From NCBI RefSeq assembly GCF_014268885.2, contig NZ_CP077095.1:62001-126000 (forward strand): a stretch of 64,000 bases of DNA, written 5' to 3'. Below, one piece after another: positions 1-8,454 of the stretch (positions within the stretch are counted from its first letter, which is position 1; each line of letters starts with the position of its first letter). The position numbers and the translations under genes were made by a program. The DNA is from Pseudomonas xantholysinigenes. Lineage in GTDB: Bacteria; Pseudomonadota; Gammaproteobacteria; Pseudomonadales; Pseudomonadaceae. Under the pieces are notes generated by a model, which did not search any database, was not told the origin of the DNA, and was given only the letters and a program-made list of their open reading frames with translations.

Positions 1-1075
1 CGAGCAGCAGTGGGTCGACGTAGGTGTTGCGGGTGGTCATGGCCGACAGGCCGTTGAGGGTCACCGCGTTGCGCAGGCTGAAATCGAAACCGCTGGTGCT
101 CGGCTGGTCGAGGTAGAACTTCGACAGGTGGCTGTTGGGGCGGGCGTTCGGGTCCAGTTGCATTTCGCCAGGGCGGATGCCGCCGGAGGTCAGGCTGGCC
201 ATCTGCGTGGAGGCGAAGTCGGTCTTGTTGAGAATGCCGCCGAGGGCGAACACGTTGTGGGTCGCGGCGTTCTGCACATAGCCGTTGCTTACGTCCTGGC
301 GTGCCTGGTCTTCGCCCTGGACGCGCTGTTGCGGCTTGGGCGAGGCGTCGATGTGGATCTGGATCGACTGGTTGGCGTCAGGCTGGGTGGGGGTGTCTTC
401 GCCGGCGCCGAACCACTGGAAGACTTTATAGCGATTATCGGCGGCGTAGCGTTCCAGCTCTCGTACATACTTCCAGGTAGGAAGCATGTCCAGCTCCGTG
501 GAACTGAACAAATACCGGCTGAGGCCTGCGACATTCTGCATGACGGCAATGGTGATTTTCTTTGCCCGCTCTACGCCCTCTCCTGGGACTTGCACGAAGT
601 CGCGCCCAAGGCCCCACATGCCGATGGGGAGTTCGTCGGCGATAGTGCCAGCCCAGTTCCAGCTTTCTAGCTGCAACCCGAAAACTGCCGACTTCACGTC
701 AGCCCTGATAATTTCAGCTACTTCGGGAAAACCACGCTCTTGGATAATCCGTTCTGAAACATGACGAGCCAACTGGTCAGACGCTTTCTGAAACTCAGCA
801 TCCGAGAGCGGCCGTCCTTTACTGGCTGCTGCAAAGACCATGGAGCCGCGTACAATTTCACTAAATTTCGAACCGTCATTGGCATTGATTGAGCTGGCGC
901 TACTCAGCCAGTTTGCCGCAATGGTGAGGTCCTCTTTAAGTTTTGGGTCAAGGGTTTTTGCGTTTTCTGCCTCGACAGCTGCTCTCAAATAAAGATACAT
1001 GTCTGGATATTTTCCAGCGTCGGTGAGCCGCTTTAGTTCGGCCAACTGGTCGCTGGAAAGGTTTACTGTGTTCAT
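1..1075 (-). CDS. N-terminal part of a large unrecognised protein, probable type I secretion substrate (runs off left edge)
   Basis: The reading frame is open from an ATG at 1075 to the window edge (358 complete codons, no stop), so the gene continues beyond position 1. AGGGA lies about 9 nt upstream of the ATG. The N-terminus (MNTVNLSSDQLAELKRL) has no signal peptide, as expected for a substrate exported by a C-terminal type I signal. Residues 1-230 or so look mostly helical and polar; after about residue 240 the text changes to Asn/Ser/Thr-rich sequence resembling the start of an adhesin or repeat region. No family was recognised. It starts 3 bp after a small exported protein and lies downstream of tolC-, hlyB- and hlyD-like genes on the same strand, which is the basis for the secretion inference. 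Its first 130 codons or so are AT-rich compared with the rest. It could be an RTX adhesin, a toxin or an enzyme; the informative C-terminus is outside the window. Confidence 0.75.
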   Translation of the reverse strand, partial: MNTVNLSSDQLAELKRLTDAGKYPDMYLYLRAAVEAENAKTLDPKLKEDLTIAANWLSSASSINANDGSKFSEIVRGSMVFAAASKGRPLSDAEFQKASDQLARHVSERIIQERGFPEVAEIIRADVKSAVFGLQLESWNWAGTIADELPIGMWGLGRDFVQVPGEGVERAKKITIAVMQNVAGLSRYLFSSTELDMLPTWKYVRELERYAADNRYKVFQWFGAGEDTPTQPDANQSIQIHIDASPKPQQRVQGEDQARQDVSNGYVQNAATHNVFALGGILNKTDFASTQMASLTSGGIRPGEMQLDPNARPNSHLSKFYLDQPSTSGFDFSLRNAVTLNGLSAMTTRNTYVDPLLL

Positions 1076-1078
1076 GCA

Positions 1079-1600
1079 TTAATCCCTGTGTGCGAGGATG
1101 GGCTCGACGAAGTGTCGAATAAACTCATCCATTTCCTTGAGTTTGTTATGTTTTTCATTGTACTGGTAAATGATCAGAACTCCTTTCTGCATGCGCTGCG
1201 CGAACCATGTGTGTCCTACTTTAGAAACAATTACGTGTGCGCTGTCACTGCCATGGAATACATACTTTTCTTCGTTGAATACGCGGTAGACATCGTATTC
1301 CTCGTCATGGCGCAAAAATGTTTCATCGTTAATCAACGCGCCAAGGTCATAGTGGTCTGAGACGTAATAGAGTTGAAGCTCTATCACTTCCCCTTTCCAT
1401 GAGTGATCTACTGCTTTCGCTAGAGGGTAGCCAAGGCGAATAGATATTATTCTTCCGTCAATATATTCAATCGTGCGGCACTCAGCAGCGGTCAAGTTTA
1501 ATCTGTAAATAGCCTCTGATCGCGAATCGTGTAGCACGCAGCCCAAGCTGGCCTGGCTGCAGATAAGCGTTAGAAGAAAAAGTGGCAGACGACTGATCAT
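1079..1600 (-). CDS. Small exported protein of unknown function, paralogue of the upstream gene (173 aa)
   Basis: The protein starts with a classical signal peptide (residues 1-18, Arg then a Leu/Phe/Ile-rich core ending near SQA). A Cys at residue 21 follows Leu-Gly, so lipidation is possible but the lipobox is poor. An in-frame ATG at 1624 would add eight residues; 1600 is preferred because it begins directly before the signal peptide. The mature part is mixed alpha/beta with FHGSD at 115-119 and IIYQY at 143-147. These two motifs recur with identical 30-residue spacing in the neighbouring 164-aa protein, so the two are probably paralogues. The gene ends 3 bp before the large secretion candidate. 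Composition is AT-rich. No family was recognised. A periplasmic immunity or export-accessory role is inferred from position only. Confidence 0.7.
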   Translation of the reverse strand: MISRLPLFLLTLICSQASLGCVLHDSRSEAIYRLNLTAAECRTIEYIDGRIISIRLGYPLAKAVDHSWKGEVIELQLYYVSDHYDLGALINDETFLRHDEEYDVYRVFNEEKYVFHGSDSAHVIVSKVGHTWFAQRMQKGVLIIYQYNEKHNKLKEMDEFIRHFVEPILAHRD

Positions 1601-1650
1601 TGTGCAGGCTCTGGTGGTTAGCACATGCCGTTGATGTGCAGCTGGGCAAT

Positions 1651-2145
1651 TTAGCGATCCTGTACAGCAGGACTTCCGCCATCTAGAAATAAGCTTTCAA
1701 GGAATCTCAATACGTTGGCATCCTGCGTTTTGAAATCTGAGCATTCGCTTGAGTACTGATAACTGACGGCGTATTCATGGAAGCGTCGATACGCTATTCG
1801 ATTGTGTTGATTTACTTTGACCTGCACCGTATTTCCGTCGGAGCCTGTAAATCGGTCAGAGCCAATCTCATCAAGTACTTTCAACGGTCTATCGTCGGCC
1901 TCTACAATTCTCACCCTGACATCGGGGTGACCCACGATTTCCGGTGCTTCCCATGCCAAGGAAGAACTCGTGGTCATTGCGATCCACGGGCGTCTGCAGC
2001 GTTCGCTGCGTCGGTATTGTTCATTGGCATTGCTACGCTGCAGCGCCCGTGAAGATCGGGGATCATTCTCCAGTGCCCAGGCGGATTCGACGGATTGAAA
2101 CAAGAAACTCATCAGCGTGGCTGACAGTTGCTTCATAAACTTCAT
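1651..2145 (-). CDS. Small probable exported protein of unknown function (164 aa), first of a tandem paralogous pair
   Basis: The start at 2145 is chosen because AAAGGA lies directly upstream; a second ATG three codons later (2136) is possible, and a longer frame to 2199 would overlap hlyD. Residues 1-23 (MKFMKQLSATLMSFLF then SAWA) look like a signal peptide. The region 31-60 is Arg/Ser-rich. The sequence KVLDE, FTGSD (99-103) and VSYQY (127-131) matches RVFNE, FHGSD and IIYQY in the downstream 173-aa protein, with the same spacing between the last two. It lies 25 bp downstream of the hlyD-like gene and is co-directional with it. GC is lower than in hlyD. No known family was recognised. Confidence 0.65.
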   Translation of the reverse strand: MKFMKQLSATLMSFLFQSVESAWALENDPRSSRALQRSNANEQYRRSERCRRPWIAMTTSSSLAWEAPEIVGHPDVRVRIVEADDRPLKVLDEIGSDRFTGSDGNTVQVKVNQHNRIAYRRFHEYAVSYQYSSECSDFKTQDANVLRFLESLFLDGGSPAVQDR

Positions 2146-2170
2146 GTCCTTTAATTCCTTTTCGATGGCA

Positions 2171-3586
2171 TTACCGTTCCCGCAAACTTTCTTGCGCATG
2201 CTGTTGCAACGGACTCAGGAAGTAATCGATCACCGTCCGCTGATCGGTCTTGATCTCGGCGCTCACCGCCATGCCCGGCGTCAGCGCCACGGCCTGGCCG
2301 TTGACCTGCAGGTGGTCGCTGGCCAGGCGGATGCGGCTGCTGTACACCAACCCGCGGCGTTCGTCCTCGATGGCGTCGCGTGACACGCTCAGCACTTCGC
2401 CCTGTACCGTGCCGTAGCGGGTGTAGGTGAAGGTCTCGACCTTGACCGTCACGGCTTGGCCGACCTGGACGAAGCCGACGTCCTTGTTCTCCAGCAGTGC
2501 CTCGACCTCCACCGGCTGGTCACCGGGCACGATGACCATCAACGCCTGGGCAGGGGTGACCACGCCGCCAACCGTATGCACCGCCAGCTGCTGGACGGTG
2601 CCGTCGACCGGGGCCAGCAGTTGCGTGCGGGCTTCCTGGTAGCGCGCCTTGGCCAGTTCCTGGCGCAGGCTGGCGACCTTCTGTCCGGCGGTCTGCTGCA
2701 GGTCGAGCAGGCTGCGCCTGGCCTGGGCCACCACGCCTTCGCGGCGGCGGCGGGCCTCTGACTGCGCGGCGGTCGACTGCAGCACGCTGGCTTGCTGCAC
2801 CTGCAGCTGGCGCTCCAGGTCGAGGCGGGCCTGTTCCTTGTCGAGGTATTCGTGGCGGGCCACGTACTGCTGCGCCAGCAGGTTCTGGTAGTCCTGGGCC
2901 AGCTGGGTGGCGATGGGCAGGGTCTTGCGCAGGCTCGCCACCTGCACCTGGGCGGCCTGGATCTCGGCGCCACGCTGCTGGATCTCGGCATCGACCTGGT
3001 CGAGGCTGTTGCGATATTCCTGGTACTGGCCTTGCAGCCAGCGTTCGGCATCCTGCACCTGCTGGGCATCGGCCTGTTCGATGTCGCCTTGCAGCCCATG
3101 GGGTGGCTGGCCGCTGGCAATGGCCTGGAGCATGGCGCTGCTGCGCGCCACGTCGATGCGCGCGGCGAGCAGTTCGCTCTCGCTGCGGCGCACCTCGGCG
3201 TCGGCGGTGGTCGGGTCGAGTTCGAGCAGCAACTCTCCGGCCTTCACCCGTTGGCCATCGCTGACGTGGATGGCCTTGACCACCGCAGTCTCGCTGGGCT
3301 GGACCAGCTTTGTGCGCCCGCTCGGCACCACTTTGCCCGTGGCCACCGCGACCACGTCGATATGACCGAGGCAGGCCCACAGCAAGGCCAGGGCGGCAAA
3401 GCCCATGATGCTCCAGACGAACACCCGTGGTGCCGGGTGCGGTGGCCGTTCCTGCAGGGCCAGGGCGGCCGGCAGGAACTCGATTTCGTGGGCGGCGCGC
3501 AACGGCGCGTCAAGCGCCTTGCGCTGGCGCCAGGCGTGCTGCCAGGCCTCGCGGTAGCGCTGCCAGAGGCTGGAATAGGCGGACAT
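2171..3586 (-). CDS. Type I secretion membrane-fusion (adaptor) protein, HlyD family
   Basis: This is the periplasmic adaptor that links an inner-membrane ABC exporter to a TolC-like channel. The 471-aa product has a short cytoplasmic N-terminus, one membrane segment around residues 60-80 (WSIMGFAALALLWACLG), a biotinyl-lipoyl half-motif with KVVPSGR just after it, a long Gln/Ala/Leu-rich coiled coil across roughly residues 130-330, and a C-terminal beta-barrel region ending in SAEIKTDQRTVIDYFLSPL, typical of HlyD. The ATG at 3586 follows AAGGAGAGG at ideal distance; an upstream in-frame extension to 3736 has no such site and overlaps the exporter gene. It is 31 bp downstream of the hlyB-like gene, in one operon with it. 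Confidence 0.93.
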   Translation of the reverse strand: MSAYSSLWQRYREAWQHAWRQRKALDAPLRAAHEIEFLPAALALQERPPHPAPRVFVWSIMGFAALALLWACLGHIDVVAVATGKVVPSGRTKLVQPSETAVVKAIHVSDGQRVKAGELLLELDPTTADAEVRRSESELLAARIDVARSSAMLQAIASGQPPHGLQGDIEQADAQQVQDAERWLQGQYQEYRNSLDQVDAEIQQRGAEIQAAQVQVASLRKTLPIATQLAQDYQNLLAQQYVARHEYLDKEQARLDLERQLQVQQASVLQSTAAQSEARRRREGVVAQARRSLLDLQQTAGQKVASLRQELAKARYQEARTQLLAPVDGTVQQLAVHTVGGVVTPAQALMVIVPGDQPVEVEALLENKDVGFVQVGQAVTVKVETFTYTRYGTVQGEVLSVSRDAIEDERRGLVYSSRIRLASDHLQVNGQAVALTPGMAVSAEIKTDQRTVIDYFLSPLQQHAQESLRER

Positions 3587-3617
3587 GGCCTCTCCTTGGT
3601 ATGGGGTGGTGAGAGGG

Positions 3618-5744
3618 TCAGCCCTGTTGCAGGCGGTGCAGCCTGGCGTAGTGCCCGGCCTGGTGTGCGAGCAGTTCGGCGTGGCTGCCTTGTTCGACGA
3701 TCTGGCCGCGGTCCACCACGACGATGCGGTTGGCATCGCGCACGGCGGACAGGCGGTGGGCGATGATGATCACCGTGCGCCCCTGGCAGATCGAACGCAT
3801 GTTCTGCTGGATGATGCGTTCGGACTCGTAGTCCAGCGCGCTGGTGGCTTCGTCGAAGATCAGGATGCGCGGGTCGCCGATCAGCGCCCGGGCTATGGCG
3901 ATGCGCTGGCGTTGTCCACCCGAGAGCGAGGCACCGTGCTCGCCCACCATCGTGTCGTAGCCTTCGGCGAGTTCGAGGATGAAGTCGTGGGCACCGGCCA
4001 GGCGCGCGGCCTGCATGACCGTCTCCAGCGGGGTGCCGGGGTCGGCTAGGGCGATGTTCTCGCGGATGCTGCGGTTGAACAGCAGGTTGTCCTGCTGCAC
4101 CACGCCAATCTGCCGGCGCAGCGAGGAAGCATCGGCCAGGGCCAGGTCCATGCCGTCGACCAGCACCCGCCCGCGCTCGGGCACGTAGAGCCTCTGCAGC
4201 AGACGGGTCAGGGTGCTCTTGCCGGAACCTGAGCGCCCGACCACGCCGATCACCTCGCCGGGCTCGATGCACAGGTTGACCCCGCGGAGGATCTCCGAGC
4301 CATCGGCGCGGTAGCGAAAATGCACTTGGTCGAACTCGATACGGCCTTGCAGGGGGGGCAAGGCGCTGCGTGCAGAACTGGCCAGCTCGGTGCGGGTGTT
4401 GAGGATGTCGCCCAGGCGCTGCACCGACACGCCGGTCTGCTGGAAGCTGGTCCATAGCTGGGCCAGGCGCATGATCGGCTGGGCCACGCGCCCGGCCAGC
4501 ATGTTGAAGGCGATCAGCTCGCCGACCGTGAGCTGGCCATCGATCACCAGGCGCGCGCCGAGCCAGAGGGTGGCGACGGTCACCAGCTTGCCGATCAGGC
4601 CGACGCTTTCGTTGGCCAGGGTCGACAGGGTCTGGGTCTTGAAACCGGCGGCGACGTAGGCCGCCAGCTGGTTGTCCCAGCGCCGCAGGATCTGCGGCTC
4701 GACGGCCATCGACTTGAGGGTGTCGATGCCGTTGACCGTCTCGACCAGGAACGCCTGGTTCTCGGCGCCACGGTTGAAGCTGTCCTGCAGGCGCTGGCGC
4801 AGCACCGGTGTGATCAGCAGCGACACCAGCGCGTAGAGCGGCAGTGAAGCCACCACCACCAAGGTCAGCCAGCCGCTGTAGTAGAACATCACGGCGATGA
4901 ACACCACCGAGAACAGCACGTCCATCACCAGGGTGATGGCGTTGCCGGTGAGGAAGTTGCGGATGTTCTCCAGCTCGCGCACCCGCGCCACCGAGTCACC
5001 GACCCGGCGCGCCTGGAAGTAGGCCAGCGGCAGGTGGATCAGGTGGTGGAACAGGCGTGAGCCCAGTTCGACGTCGATGCGGCTGGCGGTGTGGGCGAAG
5101 ACGAAGCTGCGCAGGCCGCTCAGGGCCGACTCGAACAGCATGATGCCCAGCAGGCCGATGGCGATCACATCCAGGGTGGTCAGGCCGTGGTGCACCAGGA
5201 CCTTGTCCATCACCACCTGGAAGAACAGCGGCGTGAGCAGGGCGAAGATCTGTAGCACGAAGGACACCAGGGTCACTTCGCCGAGCAGCTTGCGATGCTT
5301 GACGATGGCCGGGATGAACCAAGTGAAGTCGAAGCGCGAGGACTCGCCGGGAGCCAGTGCTTCGCTGCGCAGCAGCAGCAATTCGCCGCTCCAGCGTTGT
5401 TCGAGGGTGGCCAGGTCGATGACCTCGGGGCGCTCGGCACGCGGGTCCTGGATCAGCGCCTTGCCCTGGTCCATGCGGGCAATGACGAAGAAGCCACCCT
5501 CACGATCGGCGGCAATCGCCGGCAGTGGCGTGCGTGCCAGGCGTTCGATGCAGGTCTGGACGCGTCTGGCCTTGAGGCCGAGCTTGCGCGAAGCCTGCAG
5601 CAGCTGTGGCGTGGCGAAGGGTTGCTGGCCATCGCCGAACTCGTGGGCCAGCTGTTCGCCGGAGGCGGCCACGTTGTGGAAACGGGCCAGCATCAGCAGG
5701 CAGATCAGCCCGGTGTCCGGGGTGCCTGGTTGGTGTTCACTCAT
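3618..5744 (-). CDS. Type I secretion ABC transporter, RtxB/HlyB type with a degenerate C39-like domain
   Basis: This 708-aa protein is an ATP-driven inner-membrane exporter of unfolded substrates. Residues 10-130 form a C39-peptidase-like domain: the motif that should read D-C-G has Thr for the catalytic Cys (DTGLICLLML), as in non-cleaving HlyB-type exporters, so no leader peptide is expected to be cut. Residues 150-430 carry six membrane segments. The ATPase domain has Walker A GRSGSGKST, signature LSGGQRQR, Walker [13 protein letters not shown] and the H-loop IIAHRLS. The ATG at 5744 is chosen because homology begins there; the frame extends 13 codons further upstream. A 119-bp AT-rich gap separates it from the tolC-like gene and may hold its own promoter. 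Confidence 0.94.
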   Translation of the reverse strand: MSEHQPGTPDTGLICLLMLARFHNVAASGEQLAHEFGDGQQPFATPQLLQASRKLGLKARRVQTCIERLARTPLPAIAADREGGFFVIARMDQGKALIQDPRAERPEVIDLATLEQRWSGELLLLRSEALAPGESSRFDFTWFIPAIVKHRKLLGEVTLVSFVLQIFALLTPLFFQVVMDKVLVHHGLTTLDVIAIGLLGIMLFESALSGLRSFVFAHTASRIDVELGSRLFHHLIHLPLAYFQARRVGDSVARVRELENIRNFLTGNAITLVMDVLFSVVFIAVMFYYSGWLTLVVVASLPLYALVSLLITPVLRQRLQDSFNRGAENQAFLVETVNGIDTLKSMAVEPQILRRWDNQLAAYVAAGFKTQTLSTLANESVGLIGKLVTVATLWLGARLVIDGQLTVGELIAFNMLAGRVAQPIMRLAQLWTSFQQTGVSVQRLGDILNTRTELASSARSALPPLQGRIEFDQVHFRYRADGSEILRGVNLCIEPGEVIGVVGRSGSGKSTLTRLLQRLYVPERGRVLVDGMDLALADASSLRRQIGVVQQDNLLFNRSIRENIALADPGTPLETVMQAARLAGAHDFILELAEGYDTMVGEHGASLSGGQRQRIAIARALIGDPRILIFDEATSALDYESERIIQQNMRSICQGRTVIIIAHRLSAVRDANRIVVVDRGQIVEQGSHAELLAHQAGHYARLHRLQQG

Positions 5745-5863
5745 AACGCATCCATGCAGGCCGTGACGACCTGGTAAAGCCAACTAATTCAATAGGTTAG
5801 CTTGGTTCGTAAAAATTGTAATCATTTTGCCATCATTGAATGATTGAGATTTCATTCAACTGT

Positions 5864-7279
5864 TTAACTGGCGATGGGCTGCCTGGCCTCGGGCGGCAGA
5901 AAGTCGCGGTCGGGGTCGTAGTCGCGGCTCAGGTAGTGGGACAGCTCGAGCAGGTCCTGGGGAGCCAGGCTGCCGGCGGCCTGCTTGAGCTTCAGGGAAT
6001 CGATGATGTAGTCGTAGCGGGCATCGTTGTACTCACGCACGGCCCGGTACAGCTGGCGCTCGGCATTGAGGACGTCGGCGGTGTTGCGTGAGCCGAGCGC
6101 CCGGCCCACCTGGTTGGCCTTCAGCGAGGCCTGGCTGGAGCGGATGCTTTGCTGGCGAGCCTGGACCTGCTCCACATCGGCGTTGACCGCGCGGTGCAGA
6201 TTACGGGTCTGCAGCACCACTTCGCGGCGGCGGTCTTCGTGCTCGTCCTCGCTCTGCGCCAGACGCTCGCCCGCTTCGCGGGCCTGCGAGCTGGTCAGGC
6301 CGCCTGCGTACAGCGGAATGTTCAGCTCCAGGCCGAGGGTGCCCTGGGCGATGTCGTCGCGGTAGCCGTTGCGACCGAAGTCGGTCGGGTTGCTGTAGCC
6401 GAAGCGGTCGTTGTCGCCTTTGCGGTAGGACGCGACGGCATCCAGGGTCGGGGCATGCCCGGCCTTGCGCTGGCGGTTGGCTTGCGCGGCGGCATCCACC
6501 GCGTGGCCGCTGGCGAGCAAGGCGAGGTTGCCCTGCACCGCCTGCTCGACCCAGGTGCTGGCATCGTTGGGCACCGGGGCCTGGACCGGCAGTTGGTGGG
6601 CGATGCCGGCGATCTGCGCATAGTCCTGGCGGGTCAGGCGGTACAGCGCCTCGAAGGCATCGTCGACCTTGCGTTGCGCCAGCTGGCGGTTGGCACTGGC
6701 GTTGTCGTAGGCGGCCTGGGCATCGAGCACGTCGGTGATGCTCGAGGCGCCGTTCGCCAGGCGGCCCTGGGCCTGCTCCTGCTGGCGCTTGAGCGCCTTG
6801 GCCTCGGCCTTGGCGGCGGCCAGCGCGTCGAGGGCGCGCAGGGTATCGAAATAGGCCTCGGCGGTTTGCAGGATCAGCGCCTGTTCCTTGGTGGCGAGGT
6901 CCAGGCCGGCTTGCGCGGTGCCGGCCTCGGCGGCCTTGAGGGCATACCAGCGGTCCAGGCGCAGCAGCGGTTGGTTGAGGTTGGCCTGGTAGACCATGCC
7001 GCTGCGGGTGCGGGTGAGCGCGGGTTCGTCGCGCTGCAGGCGAGTGCTTTCGAAGGTGGCGCCGGCATTGAGGGTCGGCAACAGGCCGGCACGGGCTTGT
7101 GGCACGCGTTCGCTCAGGGCCTGGAATTCGTGGCGGGCGGCGCTGAGGCGGGCATCTTGGTCCAGTGCCTGTTGGTAGACCGCCAGCAGGTCGGCGCGTT
7201 GCGGGTCGGCGAGCAGTGCCGGGCAGACACTCAGGCTGCTCAGGAAGGTGGCGTGGAGCAAGGTAGTGCGCAGGGGCAT
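5864..7279 (-). CDS. TolC-family outer-membrane secretion channel
   Basis: This is the outer-membrane component of the type I secretion apparatus encoded just downstream. The 471-aa protein begins with a signal peptide (MPLRTTLLHATFLSSLSVCPALLA). It contains the duplicated long-helix pattern of the outer membrane efflux family, with Ala/Gln-rich heptads, LNAGATFES after the first helix pair and LGLELNIPLYAGG in the second half, a hallmark of TolC. An in-frame ATG at 7315 adds 12 residues before the signal peptide, so 7279 is preferred although its ribosome-binding site is weak. The gene heads the minus-strand secretion locus. Confidence 0.92.
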   Translation of the reverse strand: MPLRTTLLHATFLSSLSVCPALLADPQRADLLAVYQQALDQDARLSAARHEFQALSERVPQARAGLLPTLNAGATFESTRLQRDEPALTRTRSGMVYQANLNQPLLRLDRWYALKAAEAGTAQAGLDLATKEQALILQTAEAYFDTLRALDALAAAKAEAKALKRQQEQAQGRLANGASSITDVLDAQAAYDNASANRQLAQRKVDDAFEALYRLTRQDYAQIAGIAHQLPVQAPVPNDASTWVEQAVQGNLALLASGHAVDAAAQANRQRKAGHAPTLDAVASYRKGDNDRFGYSNPTDFGRNGYRDDIAQGTLGLELNIPLYAGGLTSSQAREAGERLAQSEDEHEDRRREVVLQTRNLHRAVNADVEQVQARQQSIRSSQASLKANQVGRALGSRNTADVLNAERQLYRAVREYNDARYDYIIDSLKLKQAAGSLAPQDLLELSHYLSRDYDPDRDFLPPEARQPIAS

Positions 7280-7507
7280 GACAATCCGTGTCTGGCGGCG
7301 ATGAAGGATGCGCATCCTATACTGGCGAAATGCCCTGAATAAATCGGAAGCGCGACATGAATGTTGTCGGAAAGCGCGCAGTAGAGCGGTTTGTTTGTTC
7401 TGCAGCGGTGTCGGATCCGCCCCTGTGAGGCGCTGAAGGCCTTATGCGATGGCCCAGTCCGGAGTATCAGCACCGTTAGGGTAAGGCGGCAGTTTCACTC
7501 ATGGCGC

Positions 7508-7535
7508 TTGGCAATTGATGCTTTTTTGCTATTAT
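7508..7535 (+). promoter_or_regulatory. Sigma-70-like promoter upstream of carbonic anhydrase
   Basis: TTGGCA (7508-7513) and TATTAT (7530-7535) are separated by 16 bp. Transcription would start near 7542 and give a leader of about 190 nt before the carbonic anhydrase ATG. Confidence 0.5.
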
Positions 7536-7555
7536 CCAGGGCACCCGCCTCCCAG

Positions 7556-7573
7556 CTAGAACGACCGTTCTAG
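7556..7573. promoter_or_regulatory. 18-bp palindromic operator candidate
   Basis: CTAGAACG and CGTTCTAG are perfect inverted arms around AC. The site lies about 14-31 bp downstream of the predicted transcription start, a position where a bound repressor would block elongation. The symmetry and size suit a TetR-type dimer, but the regulator is not identified. Confidence 0.5.
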
Positions 7574-7584
7574 AGCCTTCGCAA

Positions 7585-7603
7585 TTAAGTTTCAGTTAAG
7601 TTT
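7585..7603 (+). promoter_or_regulatory. Direct repeat TTAAGTTT-N3-TTAAGTTT, response-regulator-type site
   Basis: Two copies of TTAAGTTT start at 7585 and 7596, an 11-bp (one helical turn) period. OmpR/PhoB-family regulators such as PmrA bind such direct half-sites. It lies about 130 bp before the carbonic anhydrase start and could be part of a second promoter. Which regulator, if any, binds is unknown. Confidence 0.4.
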
Positions 7604-7734
7604 TCTCCGCTAGCGTAGGAATCAGCCCACCGGGACTGTGATCAATTTCCTGTGCGTGTCATCTAAATCCCGCATAGCCCTGATCTTTCCCCAGTAACAT
7701 GGCACCTACCTTCAAACCGTCTAGAGGATGAATC

Positions 7735-8454
7735 ATGCCCGTCAAGGACCCATCCAAGGTCGTCCCGGCTGCGCCCGCCGAAAGCGCCGATGCTGCCCTG
7801 AAGCATATCGTCGACGGCTTCCTGCGGTTCCATACCGAGGTCTTTCCCGAGCAGCAGGAGCTGTTCAAGAAGCTGGCCACCGCGCAGAAGCCGCGTGCCA
7901 TGTTCATCACCTGCGCCGACTCGCGCATCGTCCCCGAACTGATCACCCAGAGCTCGCCGGGCGATCTGTTCGTCACCCGTAACGTCGGCAACGTCGTGCC
8001 GCCGTATGGCCAGATGAACGGCGGTGTGTCGAGCGCCATCGAATACGCGGTGCTGGCCCTGGGCGTGCATCACATCATCGTCTGCGGCCACTCCGATTGC
8101 GGCGCCATGCGCGCGGTGCTCAACCCGCACTCGCTGGACAAGATGCCGACCGTTGCCGCCTGGCTGCGCCATGCCGAAGTGGCGCGCACCGTGATCGAGG
8201 ACAACTGCTCCTGCGGCAGCGAGCACGAAAGCATGCAGCTGCTGACTAAGGAAAACGTCATCGCCCAGCTGCACCACCTGCGCACCCACCCGTCAGTGGC
8301 CTCGCGCCTGGCCGCCGGGCAGCTGCATATCCATGGCTGGATCTACGACATCGAAACCAGCCAGATCGAAGCCTACGATGCCGCCAGCGACCGCTTCCTG
8401 CCGCTGACCGCCGGCGAGTCGATCCCCTCCGCTACTCCGAGAGGCCGCTACTAA
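7735..8454 (+). CDS. Beta-class carbonic anhydrase
   Basis: It interconverts CO2 and bicarbonate in the cytoplasm. The 239-aa sequence has the beta-class zinc site: Cys60 in CADSR with the Asp62/Arg64 dyad, and His119 and Cys122 in GHSDCG. Length is normal for the family. GAGG lies 8 nt before the ATG. It is followed 190 bp later by a SulP-family transporter on the same strand, a pairing that suggests bicarbonate handling. The upstream region carries a promoter, a palindrome and direct repeats, so expression is probably regulated. Confidence 0.95.
   Translation: MPVKDPSKVVPAAPAESADAALKHIVDGFLRFHTEVFPEQQELFKKLATAQKPRAMFITCADSRIVPELITQSSPGDLFVTRNVGNVVPPYGQMNGGVSSAIEYAVLALGVHHIIVCGHSDCGAMRAVLNPHSLDKMPTVAAWLRHAEVARTVIEDNCSCGSEHESMQLLTKENVIAQLHHLRTHPSVASRLAAGQLHIHGWIYDIETSQIEAYDAASDRFLPLTAGESIPSATPRGRY

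Larger units (their letters stand above)
7280..7734. other. 455-bp intergenic region between the divergent tolC-like and carbonic anhydrase genes
   Basis: No gene is seen here. It holds a sigma-70-like promoter, an 18-bp palindrome and a pair of 11-bp-spaced direct repeats, all oriented for or close to the carbonic anhydrase gene and listed separately. The 170 bp next to the tolC-like gene contain no motif I could assign. Confidence 0.7.

Noticed and set aside
5745..5863. A terminator between the tolC-like and hlyB-like genes
   Set aside because: The sequence is AT-rich with ATTGAATGATT-like dyads, but no GC-rich stem followed by a T-run exists; a promoter is more likely.
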